Shown: positions 15,906 to 24,695, numbered from the stretch's first letter. The stretch is DNA of 64,000 nucleotides from Streptomyces sp. AM 2-1-1 (GCF_029167645.1 NZ_CP119147.1:930001-994000), one strand, 5' to 3'. Made by a program: numbers and translations. The notes: a model not told the origin generated them from the sequence alone.

Positions 15906-16490
15906 ATGCACCTCGACCCCCTGGCGATCCTCACCGCCTTCGGGCTCATCTTCCTCGCGGAGCTGCCGGACAAGACGATGTTCGCGTCGCTGGCCATGGG
16001 AACGCGCATGCGCCCCCTCTACGTGTGGTTCGGTACCTCGTCCGCGTTCATCGTCCACGTGGCCATCGCGGTCGGTGCCGGTGGTCTCCTCGGGCTGCTG
16101 CCCGGCTGGATCGTCAAGCTGGTCTCGGCCCTGCTCTTCGCCTTCGGCGCCTTCATGCTGCTGCGCGGCGGGGGCGACGACGAGGACGAGGAGACGGAGG
16201 TCAAGACCGTCACCGGTTTCTGGCCCGTCTACGCGACGGCCTTCATGGCCGTCTTCATCAGTGAGTGGGGCGACCTCACCCAGATCACCACGGCCAACCT
16301 CGCGGCGAGCAACGGTGCCTGGTCGGTGGCGATCGGCTCCGCCGCCGCCCTGATGTCGGTCTCGGCGCTGGCGCTGCTGGCCGGCCGTTTCATCGCCAAG
16401 CGGGTACCGCTCAAGACCGTCCAGCGGGTCGGCGGGGTGTGCATGCTCGGCCTGGCGATCTGGACTGCGGTGGAGATCTTCACCGGCTGA
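15906..16490 (+). CDS. TMEM165/GDT1 family transporter, probable Mn2+ exporter
   Basis: A 194-residue membrane protein of the GDT1/UPF0016 family, cation transporters that export Mn2+ (or exchange Ca2+/Mn2+). The two family motifs are visible in symmetry-related helices: FLAELPDKTMF near residue 18 and FISEWGDLTQI near 118. About six helices surround them, with an acidic loop (DDEDEETE) at residues 79-86. The ATG at 15906 is taken because the longer in-frame sequence overlaps the leader RNA. Control by the yybP-ykoY aptamer upstream strongly supports manganese as the substrate. A 17-bp terminator hairpin follows. Confidence 0.93.
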   Translation: MHLDPLAILTAFGLIFLAELPDKTMFASLAMGTRMRPLYVWFGTSSAFIVHVAIAVGAGGLLGLLPGWIVKLVSALLFAFGAFMLLRGGGDDEDEETEVKTVTGFWPVYATAFMAVFISEWGDLTQITTANLAASNGAWSVAIGSAAALMSVSALALLAGRFIAKRVPLKTVQRVGGVCMLGLAIWTAVEIFTG

Positions 16491-16518
16491 CCCCGCACGC
16501 GGGAGCACGTACGCGTGC

Positions 16519-16563
16519 GGAGCCCGGTGACCGGCGCGTGGGTGGTGCCGGTCACCGGGCTCC
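16519..16563. terminator. 17-bp hairpin, bidirectional terminator
   Basis: Arms 16519-16535 and 16547-16563 are exact reverse complements around an 11-base loop. It lies between the convergent manganese exporter (stop 16490) and the minus-strand alkyltransferase gene (stop 16600). Confidence 0.85.
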
Positions 16564-16599
16564 GGCATGTGCGGGCCCGGTCGCCGCGGCCGCGCGGGG

Positions 16600-17124
16600 T
16601 CAGAACAGCGCCGGGGTGGCGTTCTCCGTGCCACGCTCGAATGCCAGCAACCGCTGCTTGCGGTCGAGGCCGCCGCCGTAACCGGTGAGGCCGCCCGACG
16701 CACCGATGACCCGGTGGCAGGGAACGATGATCGAGACGGGGTTGCGGCCGTTGGCCAGACCCACCGCTCGGGAGGCGCCGGGTCTGCCGAGTCGGGCCGC
16801 CACTTGTCCGTAGGAGAGCGTCTCGCCGTACGGGATGCGCTGGAGCTCCGCCCAGACGGTCCGCTGGAACGGGGTCCCCTCCAGGTGGAGTGGCAGGTCG
16901 AACGCGGTGCGCGTCCCGTCGAAGTACTCCCCCAGCTGGCGGACCGCCTCGCCGAACCCACCGGCGTCCACCTCCTCGCCGAACGTCTCGCGCGGTGGCT
17001 GGTGGCGATGGTCGGTCATGTACACGGCGCTGAGGACTCCGTCGGTGGCGACGAGGGTGAGCGGGCCGTAAGGGCTGTCGAGCAGGGTGTGCGTCCGGGT
17101 GTGCGGGGGGATGGTGGTGCTCAT
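16600..17124 (-). CDS. ogt: Methylated-DNA--protein-cysteine S-methyltransferase
   Basis: A 174-residue suicide enzyme that moves the methyl group from O6-methylguanine onto its own cysteine. The active-site PCHRVIG motif sits in the C-terminal domain after NPVSIIV. The RAVGLANGRNP helix-turn-helix region and the closing GGLDRKQRLLAFE are also present. The protein starts MSTTIPPHTRTHTLLDSPYG with a gaag ribosome site. It follows the Ada/AlkA-type gene by 75 bases, so the two form an alkylation-repair operon. Confidence 0.95.
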   Translation of the reverse strand: MSTTIPPHTRTHTLLDSPYGPLTLVATDGVLSAVYMTDHRHQPPRETFGEEVDAGGFGEAVRQLGEYFDGTRTAFDLPLHLEGTPFQRTVWAELQRIPYGETLSYGQVAARLGRPGASRAVGLANGRNPVSIIVPCHRVIGASGGLTGYGGGLDRKQRLLAFERGTENATPALF

Positions 17125-17199
17125 GGCGTACTTCTTCCGGGGTCGGGGCCTCGTGGCCGGAGCGCGGGTACGGGCCGAAGGCGCGGGCGCGGGCCGGGG

Positions 17200-18675
17200 T
17201 CAGGCGGGCAGGTGGTTGATGGGGTGTCCGTCGACGGTCCACAGGTACTGGACGGCGTACGCCCGCCAGGGCCGCCACCCGGTTGCCCGCGCGGTGAGCG
17301 CCGCCGGGGTCGACGGCAGGCCCAGCCGCTCGGCCGCGCGCCGGATTCCCAGGTCGGTCGGGCAGAAGGCGTCCGGGTCGCCGAGGGCCCGCATGGCGAT
17401 CACCTCGACGGTCCACGGCCCGAAACCGGGCAGCGCGCCCAGTGCCGCGCGGGCCTCGTCCCAGTCGGTGTCGGCGGCGTCCAGCCGGAGCGAACCGTCG
17501 GCCAGTGCGCCGACGAGGGTGCTCAGCGTCGTGCGCCGGCTGCGCGGCAGGGCGAGTGCTTCGGGGTCCAGTCCGGTCAGCGCCTCGGGCGTCGGGAAGA
17601 GGTGGGTGAGCCCGCCCTCGGAGTCCTCCACCGGTTTCCCGTACGCCGTGACCAGCCGGGCCGCGTGGGTGCGGGCGGCGGCGGTGGAGACCTGCTGGCC
17701 GAGGACCGCGCGTACGGCGAACTCGGCGCCGTCCACCGTGCGGGGCACCCGTCGGCCCGGTGCGGCGTCCACCAGCGGGGCGAGCAGCGGGTCGGTGCGC
17801 AGTTGCCCGTCCACGGCGACCGGGTCGGCGTCCAGGTCGAGCAGGCGGCGGCAGCGGCTGATGGCGAGGGTGAGGTCGCGCGGATCGGTGAGCTGGAGGC
17901 GGCAGGCGATGTGGTCGGGGCGCGGCGAGAGCGCCACGATGCCGTGGCCGTGCGGGAGGGCGAGGGTGCGCCGGTACGCGCCGTCGCGCCACTCCTCCAC
18001 CCCGGGCACGGCGGTCGCGGCGAGGTGGCCGAAGAGGTTGCTGGGGTTGAGCGGCGCGCGGTACGGCAGCCGCAGCGCGATCACGCCGGGGGTGGCGGCG
18101 GTCCTGGCACCGCGTTCGGCACGGGCGCGGAGCTCGCCCGGGGCGAGGGCGAAGACCTCGCGGACCGTCTCGTTGAAGGTGCGGATGGAGGCGAAGCCGG
18201 CGGCGAACGCCACCTCGGCCATGGGCAGCGCCGTCGTCTCGATCAGGACCCGTGCCGTCTGGGCGCGCTGGGCACGGGCCAGGGCGAGCGGGCCGGCGCC
18301 CAGTTCGGCCAGGAGCTGGCGTTCGATCTGGCGGGCGGAGTAGCCGAGGCGGGCGGCGAGGCCCGGGACCCCCTCGCGGTCGACGACCCCGTCCTGGATG
18401 AGGCGCATGGCGCGGGCGACGGAATCGGCGCGGGCGTTCCACTCCGGGGAGCCGGGGCTGGTGTCGGGCCGGCAGCGCTTGCAGGCCCGGAACCCGGCCT
18501 GCTGGCAGGCGGCCGCGCTGGGGTAGAAGGTCATGTTCTCGACCTTGGGCGGTACGACGGGGCAGCTGGGACGACAGTAGATCCGGGTCGTCAGGACAGC
18601 CGTGAAGAACCATCCGTCGAAACGGGCGTCCTTGGACCGGACGGCCCGCACGCAGCGCTCGGTGTCGGTGTGCAT
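17200..18675 (-). CDS. Ada-AlkA fusion: alkylation sensor/regulator with DNA-3-methyladenine glycosylase II
   Basis: A 491-residue bifunctional protein. Residues 1-75 are the Ada zinc domain (YCRPSC and CKRC cysteines), whose first cysteine can accept methyl from DNA phosphotriesters. Residues 85-185 are an AraC-type double helix-turn-helix. From about 200 on is AlkA: the helix-hairpin-helix PGFGPWTVEVIAMRALG is followed by the conserved aspartate in PTDLGI. It should both activate the adaptive response and excise alkylated bases. A perfect 13-bp palindrome overlaps the start codon, which suggests self-control. The ogt gene follows in the same operon. Confidence 0.94.
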   Translation of the reverse strand: MHTDTERCVRAVRSKDARFDGWFFTAVLTTRIYCRPSCPVVPPKVENMTFYPSAAACQQAGFRACKRCRPDTSPGSPEWNARADSVARAMRLIQDGVVDREGVPGLAARLGYSARQIERQLLAELGAGPLALARAQRAQTARVLIETTALPMAEVAFAAGFASIRTFNETVREVFALAPGELRARAERGARTAATPGVIALRLPYRAPLNPSNLFGHLAATAVPGVEEWRDGAYRRTLALPHGHGIVALSPRPDHIACRLQLTDPRDLTLAISRCRRLLDLDADPVAVDGQLRTDPLLAPLVDAAPGRRVPRTVDGAEFAVRAVLGQQVSTAAARTHAARLVTAYGKPVEDSEGGLTHLFPTPEALTGLDPEALALPRSRRTTLSTLVGALADGSLRLDAADTDWDEARAALGALPGFGPWTVEVIAMRALGDPDAFCPTDLGIRRAAERLGLPSTPAALTARATGWRPWRAYAVQYLWTVDGHPINHLPA

Positions 18676-18686
18676 GCTTCAAGCAT
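18674..18686. promoter_or_regulatory. Palindrome overlapping the Ada-AlkA start codon
   Basis: ATGCTT-C-AAGCAT is a perfect 13-bp palindrome that includes the start codon at 18673-18675. On the minus strand GATGCT stands exactly six bases before the ATG, so it may also be the -10 of a leaderless promoter. It is a likely operator; the binding protein is not shown. Confidence 0.4.
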
Positions 18687-18834
18687 CGGTCACCCGGGGG
18701 CGTACGGCTGGCGAGAATCCGACATGGGGGTCGCACGGCGATACGGTGTCCCGGCGGGTCACCGTGCGGCGCCGGTGGGCGTACGGCCCCATGCTGTTCC
18801 GGTGACGGCCACCGATGTCCCGAGAGGTTCGACC

Positions 18835-19404
18835 ATGTCCGATCTGGACTTCTACGCACACGTGGCCATGCGCGGCGACGTGCTGGGCACCGGCATCGGA
18901 ACCCCTCCCGAAGCGTGGGACGCCTCGGTCGGACGGGATTGCCACGACGATTTCGGCAAGGGCCGGTTGCGCCGGGACTACGGGCTGGTGGAGCTCTCCT
19001 TCTCGCGGGTCGAGGGCTCGCTGTCGTGCTTCGGGATCGGTCTGCAGGTCCACCGGCTGGTCCATGGCCTCTCCGTGCCGGCGTCGCTCACGGCGGAGTA
19101 CGGGGCGTTCGCGCCCCGCGTCCGGTTCGCGGAACTGCGGGCCGTGCTCGCGTCCCTGGGTTCCACCGTCGAGCCCGACGACCTCACGGGCGACGTCCAT
19201 CGCTTTCGGGTGGCCGGTTCGGGGGTGCGCGTCTTCGTCGTCGACGACCCCGACCCCTACGGGGACGGTGACCATGACGCCGATGACCGGACGGCGCACC
19301 AGGCCGGCGACGTGTGGGCGTTGAGCGTCTCCCCCGGCTGGTGGAAGCCCGCGGAGCAGGTGAAGCGCGGCAACGGCCGTGAGGGGGCGGCGGCCCGCCC
19401 CTGA
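18835..19404 (+). CDS. Hypothetical protein
   Basis: A 189-residue soluble, acidic protein that I do not recognise. It starts MSDLDFYAHVAMRGDVLGTG and contains the segment DDFGKGRLRRDYGLVELSFS, a pattern also seen in small streptomycete proteins of unknown role. A central hydrophobic region and a DDPDPYGDGDHDADD acidic stretch follow. No signal peptide, membrane helix or catalytic motif is visible. It is divergent from the Ada-AlkA gene with 159 bases between them and has no operon partner. The coding call rests on codon bias and a normal ATG. Confidence 0.7.
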   Translation: MSDLDFYAHVAMRGDVLGTGIGTPPEAWDASVGRDCHDDFGKGRLRRDYGLVELSFSRVEGSLSCFGIGLQVHRLVHGLSVPASLTAEYGAFAPRVRFAELRAVLASLGSTVEPDDLTGDVHRFRVAGSGVRVFVVDDPDPYGDGDHDADDRTAHQAGDVWALSVSPGWWKPAEQVKRGNGREGAAARP

Positions 19405-19432
19405 GGGCACGGCGCGGCGGCCCGCCCCGGGG

Positions 19433-20842
19433 TCACCGTGCGGCGCGGAGGCTGCGCCAGACCGCTCGGGCCGCGTGGTGCCCGGACATGCCGTGGACGC
19501 CCGGGCCGGGCGGGGTGGCCGAGGAGCACAGGAAGACCGCCGGGTGCGCGGTGGCGTAGGGGACGCGGGCGAGCTTGGGACGCAGGACGGTCTGGAGCCC
19601 GGCGAAGGCCCCGCAGGCGATGTCGCCGCCGACGTAGTTGGCGTTGTGCGCGGCCAGCTCCGGCGGCCCGGCGACGGCGCGGGCCAGGACCAGATCGCGG
19701 AAGCCCGGGGCGAAGCGCTCCAGCTGGCGTTCGATGACCTCGGTGGCGTCACCTTCCCAGCGCGCCGGCACGTGTCCGTACGCCCAGAAGACGTGGTGCC
19801 CGCCGGGCGCGCGGGTGGGATCGGTCAGGCTCGGCTGGGCGGTGATGAGGAAGGGGACACTGGGGTCGCGGCCGTCGACGGCGGCCCGGAGCGCTGCGTC
19901 GATCTCGGGGGCGGTGGGTCCGAGGTGCACGGTACCGGCGCGCCGGGCCTCCTCGGCGGTCCAGGGGACGGGGCCGGAGAGCGCGTAGTCGATCTTGAAG
20001 GTGGCGGCGCCGTAGCGGTAGTGGCGGTAGGCGTTGCCGAGTCCGGCGATCCTGGCGAGCGCGGTCGGCGAGGTGTCGAAGACGTAGGCGCGGGCGGGCG
20101 GCAGTTCGTCCAGGCGCTTGACCTCGATGCCGGTGCGGATGGTGCCGCCCTGGGTGCGCAGGTAGGAGGCGAGTGCGTCGGAGATCGACTGGGAGCCGCC
20201 CCGGGGCACCGGCCAGCCGTTGGCGTGCGCGGCGAGCGCGAAGAGCAGGGCGATCCCACCGGTGGCGACGCCGGAGGTGGGCGCGATGGCGTGGCCGGCG
20301 AGTCCGGCGAGGAGCGCGCGGGCCTTCTCGTCGCGGAAGCGGCGCGAGAGCAGCGCGGCGGGCTGGAGCGCGTCGAGTCCGAAGCGCGCCCACCGGTACG
20401 GGTCGCGGGGCAGGCCGATCCACGGCGTGCGCAGGAAGTCCGCGGCGAGGCTCTCCCAGTGGCCGAGGTAGGGGGCGACGAGCCGGCGGTAGGCACCGGC
20501 GTCCCGGGCGCCGAGCGAGGCCGCGGTCTCTCCCACCGAGCGGTTGAGCACGGCGGCCGTGCCGTCCGGGAAGGGGTGGGCGAGTGCCAGCTCCGGCTGG
20601 ATCCACTCCAGCCCGTGGTCGGCGAGCGGCATCCCGGCGAAGGCCGGGGAGCCGATGCCGAGCGGGTGGACGGCGGAGCAGGGGTCGTGCCGGTAGCCGG
20701 GGAGGGTCAGCTCCTGGGTGCGGGCGCCCCCGCCGACCGTGTCGGCTGCCTCGAAGACCTCCACCGCGAGGCCCCTGCGGGCCAGTTCGGCTGCGGCGGT
20801 CAGTCCGTTGGGCCCGGCCCCCACGACGACTGCGTCAAGCAT
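19433..20842 (-). CDS. FAD-dependent oxidoreductase, phytoene desaturase (CrtI)-like
   Basis: A 469-residue flavoprotein. The Rossmann motif [20 protein letters not shown] is at residues 5-24, and a C-terminal CrtI-type FAD contact ([16 protein letters not shown]) closes the fold. The family includes carotenoid desaturases and the pyridine nucleotide-disulphide oxidoreductase PYROXD2 group; this one resembles the latter because no carotenoid genes adjoin. The ATG at 20842 is followed directly by the FAD motif, so longer starts are excluded. The stop lies 28 bases from the convergent hypothetical gene. Confidence 0.88.
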   Translation of the reverse strand: MLDAVVVGAGPNGLTAAAELARRGLAVEVFEAADTVGGGARTQELTLPGYRHDPCSAVHPLGIGSPAFAGMPLADHGLEWIQPELALAHPFPDGTAAVLNRSVGETAASLGARDAGAYRRLVAPYLGHWESLAADFLRTPWIGLPRDPYRWARFGLDALQPAALLSRRFRDEKARALLAGLAGHAIAPTSGVATGGIALLFALAAHANGWPVPRGGSQSISDALASYLRTQGGTIRTGIEVKRLDELPPARAYVFDTSPTALARIAGLGNAYRHYRYGAATFKIDYALSGPVPWTAEEARRAGTVHLGPTAPEIDAALRAAVDGRDPSVPFLITAQPSLTDPTRAPGGHHVFWAYGHVPARWEGDATEVIERQLERFAPGFRDLVLARAVAGPPELAAHNANYVGGDIACGAFAGLQTVLRPKLARVPYATAHPAVFLCSSATPPGPGVHGMSGHHAARAVWRSLRAAR

Positions 20843-21084
20843 CGGCGACACCTTGGGACTCCTTCGCGGGGCGACGGGCGGAGCACCCAGGATATTCCCG
20901 GGCGCGGGCGGCGGACGCGTGGGTACCCTCCGCTCCGCCGCCCGCTTCCGACGCCACGACCGCGGCCGACATGGCGGTGCGCCGACGGTGCTTCGGGCGC
21001 AAGTGCTGGAGTGTGCGGCGCCGTTGGGACGAGACGGGGCTCCGGGTGGGGGCGGTGCGCCCGGCGCCGGGCGGGCCGTCCGGC

Positions 21085-21948
21085 TCAGACGCCGCTGAGC
21101 AGCGCCGCTCGGACGCGGGCGACGGTCGCCGCGTCCCGGCCGACCGCGAACGGCAGGTCGTTGTCGCCGGCCAGCCTGAACGCCCCGCCGGACAGGGTGG
21201 CGTGGGAGCCGCCCGCCTCGGCGACCAGCAGCAGCCCGGCCGCGTGGTCCCAGGCGAATTCCCAGTTGAAGGCGAGCGCGTCGAGACCGCCCTTGGCGAC
21301 GGCGAGGTACTCGAGTCCGGCGGAGCCGCAGGCGCGGGCGTCGATGCCTGCCGTCCGCAGGCCGAGCAGGGCGCGCTTCTGCTCGTCGGTGGTGAAGTCG
21401 GGGTGGGACATGGCGACCCTCAGCACGGCGCCGGGCTCGGGCGAGCCGGACCTGAGCGGCGCCCCGTTGAGCGTGGCGCCCCGGCCCCGTACGGCGACGG
21501 CCATCTCCTGGAGCACCGGGGCGTACGTCCACGAGGCGATGAGTTCACCGTGGTGGGCGAGGGCGACGAGGGTGCAGAAACCGGCCTCGCCGCGGACGAA
21601 CTGGCGGGTGCCGTCCACCGGGTCCACGATCCAGACCGGCGCGTCCCCGGAGAGCGCGCCGTACACGGTGGGATCCTCGTGCACGGCCTCCTCGCCGACC
21701 ACCACCGATCCCGGCAGGATGCGGGTCAGCGCCTCGGTGAGGTACTTCTCCGCCTCCCGGTCCGCGCTGGTGACGAGGTCGTGCGGACCGCTCTTCTCGA
21801 TGATGTCGTCGGCGGCGAGTCTGCGGTGGCGGGGCATGATCTCGGCGGCCACCGCCGCGCGCACCGCCTGCTCGACCACCGCGACCTGGCCCACGCTCCC
21901 GGTGGTCCCGGTGTCGGCTGCGTATGCGGCGAGAAAGTCATCGATCAT
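21085..21948 (-). CDS. Inositol monophosphatase family protein
   Basis: A 287-residue member of the lithium-sensitive phosphatase superfamily, which includes inositol phosphatases and histidinol phosphatase HisN. The metal sites are present: GEEAVHED and the [12 protein letters not shown] motif near residues 105-116, with the second aspartate in the HHAAGLL region ([15 protein letters not shown]). The ATG at 21948 has a ggaga ribosome site. The 242-base gap to the downstream oxidoreductase contains no clear signal. Which phosphate ester it hydrolyses cannot be read from the sequence. Confidence 0.88.
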   Translation of the reverse strand: MIDDFLAAYAADTGTTGSVGQVAVVEQAVRAAVAAEIMPRHRRLAADDIIEKSGPHDLVTSADREAEKYLTEALTRILPGSVVVGEEAVHEDPTVYGALSGDAPVWIVDPVDGTRQFVRGEAGFCTLVALAHHGELIASWTYAPVLQEMAVAVRGRGATLNGAPLRSGSPEPGAVLRVAMSHPDFTTDEQKRALLGLRTAGIDARACGSAGLEYLAVAKGGLDALAFNWEFAWDHAAGLLLVAEAGGSHATLSGGAFRLAGDNDLPFAVGRDAATVARVRAALLSGV

Positions 21949-22019
21949 GTCTCCAGCTAAGCACGGTCCGGCCGCACCCCCGTAGGCGGACAGGTTTCCC
22001 GGCGGTGAAACCCGCCGTT

Positions 22020-22072
22020 ACGGGGGTGGGGCGGCGGTCCCGGTGCACCCGGTCGTCCCGCCCCACCCCCGT
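22020..22072. terminator. Hairpin terminator of the acetyltransferase gene
   Basis: A 15-bp stem, 22020-22034 with 22058-22072, lies 12 bases beyond the minus-strand acetyltransferase stop and ahead of the inositol phosphatase start. Confidence 0.7.
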
Positions 22073-22083
22073 GGCGGTGGGCG

Positions 22084-22848
22084 TCAGGCCTCGAGCCTCA
22101 TGTACAGGCGGGTGCCGTGGTGACGGTAGCCGAGGCGCTCGTACACACGGCGTGAGCCCGCACCGGAGAATTCCAGCCACACCGAAGCGGCGCCCCGGTC
22201 GAACATCGCCCCGGTCAGCGCGGCGGTGACCGCTCCGGCGATGCCCCGGCCCCGGTAGGCGGGGCGGGTGGCGACACCGGCGAGTTCCGCGGTGCCGACG
22301 GCGGGTGCGGAACAGGCGGCGGCGCCCGCGCAGCTCCCGTCGGGCGCCCGGACGAAGCGGACACCCCCGCCGCTCTCCTGCGTGCGCCGGAGCCGGGCGG
22401 TCCCTTCGGCGGACGGGGTGAGGAGCCCCCCGAAGGACTCCGCCTGGGCCGCGTCGACCGCCGCGTACTCCTCGTCGCAGGAGGGTGTCTCCACCGGGAC
22501 GGCAGGGTGCCGGCCGTCCCTGTGCGGCGGGATCAGGGTCGCCGGGGTGCAGACCAGGTACGGGTGTGTCTCCTCGACGGTGAATCCGGCAGCCCTGAGC
22601 GCGGCCTCCACGGCGGGGGCCGCGTCCGGCGCGAACTCCAGGCGGGGTACCAGGCCGCGCTCCCGGAAGGCGGCGACGAGCGCCCGCACGTCGTCCCTGG
22701 TCGGCCGCGCTCCTGGATGCGGGGTGGCGTAGTTGATGTACGGGCTGGAGGTGGTGGGGGCGAATCCCGCGACGAATCCGCCGGTCTCCAGGGCATGGGG
22801 GCGGCGACGGAGGTTGGCGACGGCGAAGCTCTGGACGTTGATGTCCAC
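22084..22848 (-). CDS. GNAT family N-acetyltransferase
   Basis: A 254-residue protein whose C-terminal 100 residues form a GNAT domain. The acetyl-CoA-binding motif A appears as ATRPAYRGRGIAGAVTAAL, followed by SVWLEFSGAGSRRVYERLGY. The N-terminal half is less conserved and may be a degenerate second GNAT fold. The start is a GTG at 22848 with gagg 10 bases upstream. It is a single-gene unit closed by the hairpin at 22020-22072. Acceptor unknown. Confidence 0.85.
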   Translation of the reverse strand: MDINVQSFAVANLRRRPHALETGGFVAGFAPTTSSPYINYATPHPGARPTRDDVRALVAAFRERGLVPRLEFAPDAAPAVEAALRAAGFTVEETHPYLVCTPATLIPPHRDGRHPAVPVETPSCDEEYAAVDAAQAESFGGLLTPSAEGTARLRRTQESGGGVRFVRAPDGSCAGAAACSAPAVGTAELAGVATRPAYRGRGIAGAVTAALTGAMFDRGAASVWLEFSGAGSRRVYERLGYRHHGTRLYMRLEA

Positions 22849-23407
22849 GATGTGTGTACCTCACGAAGGTGACAGGGAGGAAGCGCGCGACGGCGGCCCG
22901 TGAGGGCTCGTGCGCGCGGGGCTCGTCATGCCCGCTCCGGGTGGGAGCGGGCCCCGTGGGGCCGCCGTGCGAGTACGGGCGTGGTGCGGGCCGGTCGATG
23001 CCGCGTGGGCGGACCGGTCAGTACCGACGGCGGCCGCTGAGGGGCGCCGCGGACATGGGCTCAGATCCTTCGTGGTCCGTGAGGGGTGCGGGAGGGCGTG
23101 GGGCGCGGCCAGCCTGGCACGGTGCCCAGGGGCGCGCAAGGCGTTTACCCGAGCGGGGCGGGCGGCCCGGCCCGAGGAGCCCGGCGCGCCCGGTCCCTGG
23201 GGGCGTAGGGGCCGGTTCCGGTGCGTGCACGGCCCGGTCCCGGTGCGCGGACGGGCCGGTCCCGGTGCGCGGACGGGCCGTTTCCGGTGCGTCGGCGGGC
23301 CGGGCCGGGTGGGTACGGGCGCTCGGGTCGTCGCCGGTTGGCATCTCGGGGGCGATCCGTCCTACGGTCGAAGGGTCAGCAACCCCACGACCTCGGAGAT
23401 GTGCGAG
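22849..23407. other. Intergenic region with 22-bp tandem repeats
   Basis: These 559 bases separate the acetyltransferase and the DJ-1-type gene. Open frames here are Gly/Arg/Pro-rich and lack ribosome sites, so I see no gene. The right part holds about four imperfect tandem repeats (23211-23298), and the DJ-1-type promoter must lie between them and 23400. Confidence 0.6.
23211..23298. repeat. Imperfect 22-bp tandem repeat, about four copies
   Basis: Units beginning at about 23211, 23232, 23255 and 23277 follow the pattern gccggtcccggtgcg plus six or seven bases. Copies two and three are nearly identical. The repeats lie upstream of the DJ-1-type gene. They have no dyad and no spacer structure. 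Confidence 0.7.
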
Positions 23408-24103
23408 ATGGCGAAGATCCTTTTTGTGGTGACCGGCGCGGACCACTGGACCCTGGCGGACGGCAGCAAGCACCCCACCGGCTTCTGGGCCGAGGAGGCC
23501 GTCGCACCCTACGAGGCGTTCAAGGCGGCCGGGCACGAGGTCGTCGTCGCCACCCCGGGCGGGATCGAGCCGACCGTGGACCGGGCGAGTCTCGCTCCGG
23601 AGGCGAACGGTGGGAAGGAGAACGCGGACCGGATCGCGGCCACGCTGGATTCCATGGACGAACTGCGGACGCCGCTGGCGCTCGACGAGGTCCGGCTGGA
23701 CGACTACGACGCGGTGTTCTTTCCGGGCGGCCACGGCCCGATGGAGGATCTCGCCGTCGATCCCGTCTCCGGTGAGCTGCTGACCCGCGCTCTGGATTCG
23801 GGCAAGCCGCTCGGCGTGGTGTGCCACGCCCCGGCCGCGCTGCTCGCCGCGAAGCGACCGGACGGCTCCCCCACCTTCGCCGGGTACCGGCTGACCGGGT
23901 TCACCAACGCGGAGGAGACGCAGGCCGGGCTCGCCGACAAGGCGAGCTGGCTGCTCCAGGACCGGCTGGTGGAACTCGGGGCGGATTTCCAGGAGAGCGA
24001 GCCGTGGGCCCCCCACGTCATCACCGACCGCAATCTGATCACCGGTCAGAACCCGGCCTCCTCGGCACCGTTGGCCGCCGAAATGGTCAAGAGGCTCGGC
24101 TGA
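23408..24103 (+). CDS. DJ-1/PfpI family protein (type 1 glutamine amidotransferase-like)
   Basis: A 231-residue member of the DJ-1/Hsp31 group. FFPGGHGPMEDL carries the oxyanion-loop residues and VVCHAPAALL holds the nucleophile Cys139 next to a histidine. The length and the conserved WTLADGSKHPTGFW region near the start match the glyoxalase III/Hsp31-like class, which detoxifies methylglyoxal or acts as a protein deglycase/chaperone. The ATG at 23408 has ggag 9 bases upstream; an ATG at 23399 would place that ggag too close. It is a lone gene, convergent with the OB-fold gene 76 bases away. Confidence 0.9.
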   Translation: MAKILFVVTGADHWTLADGSKHPTGFWAEEAVAPYEAFKAAGHEVVVATPGGIEPTVDRASLAPEANGGKENADRIAATLDSMDELRTPLALDEVRLDDYDAVFFPGGHGPMEDLAVDPVSGELLTRALDSGKPLGVVCHAPAALLAAKRPDGSPTFAGYRLTGFTNAEETQAGLADKASWLLQDRLVELGADFQESEPWAPHVITDRNLITGQNPASSAPLAAEMVKRLG

Positions 24104-24179
24104 CCGTCCGGTTCGCCATGCTCCCGGCCACTGTTCCGCGGCGGGCCCGCGGGTCCGGGCGTCGGAGGTCTACGGCTCG

Positions 24180-24563
24180 TCAGTACCAGTCGCGGTGGGC
24201 GGGCGGCTGGCAGAGTTCGAGGATCACGTCGCCCCCGTCGGGCTCGTCGGCCGGGAGCGGGCGCACCCGGGCGCCGACCTCGACCAAGTGCGGGGCGGCG
24301 CCCACCACTTGGCAGCGGAAGACGAACCCCTCCGGGAAGCGGACCAGGGATTCGTTCCGCGCGTCGTCGGTGTACCGGTGGATGACGGCGGTCCGCACGA
24401 CGACCCCGTCACCGGAGCTGCGCTCCGGGGTGAAGTCGCTGGACGCGCAGACCGGGCAGAGTTGCCTCCGGAAGGAGGCCGTACCGCACCAGCGGCAGCG
24501 CTGGTAAGGCAGCCCCGCCTCCTCGATCACCTGGTGCGCGGTGCCACTTGCTGACGGGAACAT
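24180..24563 (-). CDS. Zinc-ribbon/OB-fold (DUF35-type) acyl-CoA-associated protein
   Basis: A 127-residue DUF35/ChsH2-type protein. A rubredoxin-like zinc ribbon has two cysteine pairs (CRWC and CPVC) at residues 23-40, followed by an OB-fold (VVVRTAVIHRYTD and later VEVGARVRPL). Such proteins usually partner a thiolase or an acyl-CoA hydratase, which is absent here. The promoter contains the same double operator as the etfBA promoter, so the gene probably belongs to the regulon of the adjacent TetR protein and to acyl-CoA oxidation. The ATG at 24563 fits a TTTACG/TATGGT promoter 58 bases upstream. Confidence 0.85.
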   Translation of the reverse strand: MFPSASGTAHQVIEEAGLPYQRCRWCGTASFRRQLCPVCASSDFTPERSSGDGVVVRTAVIHRYTDDARNESLVRFPEGFVFRCQVVGAAPHLVEVGARVRPLPADEPDGGDVILELCQPPAHRDWY

Positions 24564-24620
24564 GTCGGGACCCCCTGCGCTCGGCTCGGACGCGCCGCAC
24601 CTCGGCAGCGCCGCGTCCGC

Positions 24621-24650
24621 ACCATATGGCACTCAGTGCCTACACGTAAA
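24621..24650 (-). promoter_or_regulatory. Promoter of the OB-fold/zinc-ribbon gene
   Basis: On the minus strand TTTACG (24650-24645) and TATGGT (24626-24621) are separated by 18 bases. Operator A1 lies between the two boxes, as B2 does at the etfB promoter. Confidence 0.55.
24628..24640. promoter_or_regulatory. TetR operator A1, GGCACTCAGTGCC
   Basis: A perfect 13-bp palindrome in the promoter of the minus-strand OB-fold gene. It shares its sequence with A2 (24651-24663) and with B1/B2 near 25530. Confidence 0.65.
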
Positions 24651-24663
24651 GATACTGAGTGCC
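24651..24663. promoter_or_regulatory. TetR operator A2, GATACTGAGTGCC
   Basis: A near-copy of A1, starting 23 bases later, that is two helical turns. The spacing matches the B1-B2 pair to within one base. Confidence 0.6.
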
Positions 24664-24695
24664 CATTGCTGCCGACCGTCTCCGTCCGGCCGTGG

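Noticed and set aside
23211..23298. Tandem repeat considered as a CRISPR array
   Set aside because: Copies follow each other directly with no spacers, and there are no cas genes.
22854..23432. Open frames through the gap and repeats before the DJ-1 gene
   Set aside because: Repetitive Gly/Arg/Pro composition, no ribosome site and no similarity that I recognise.
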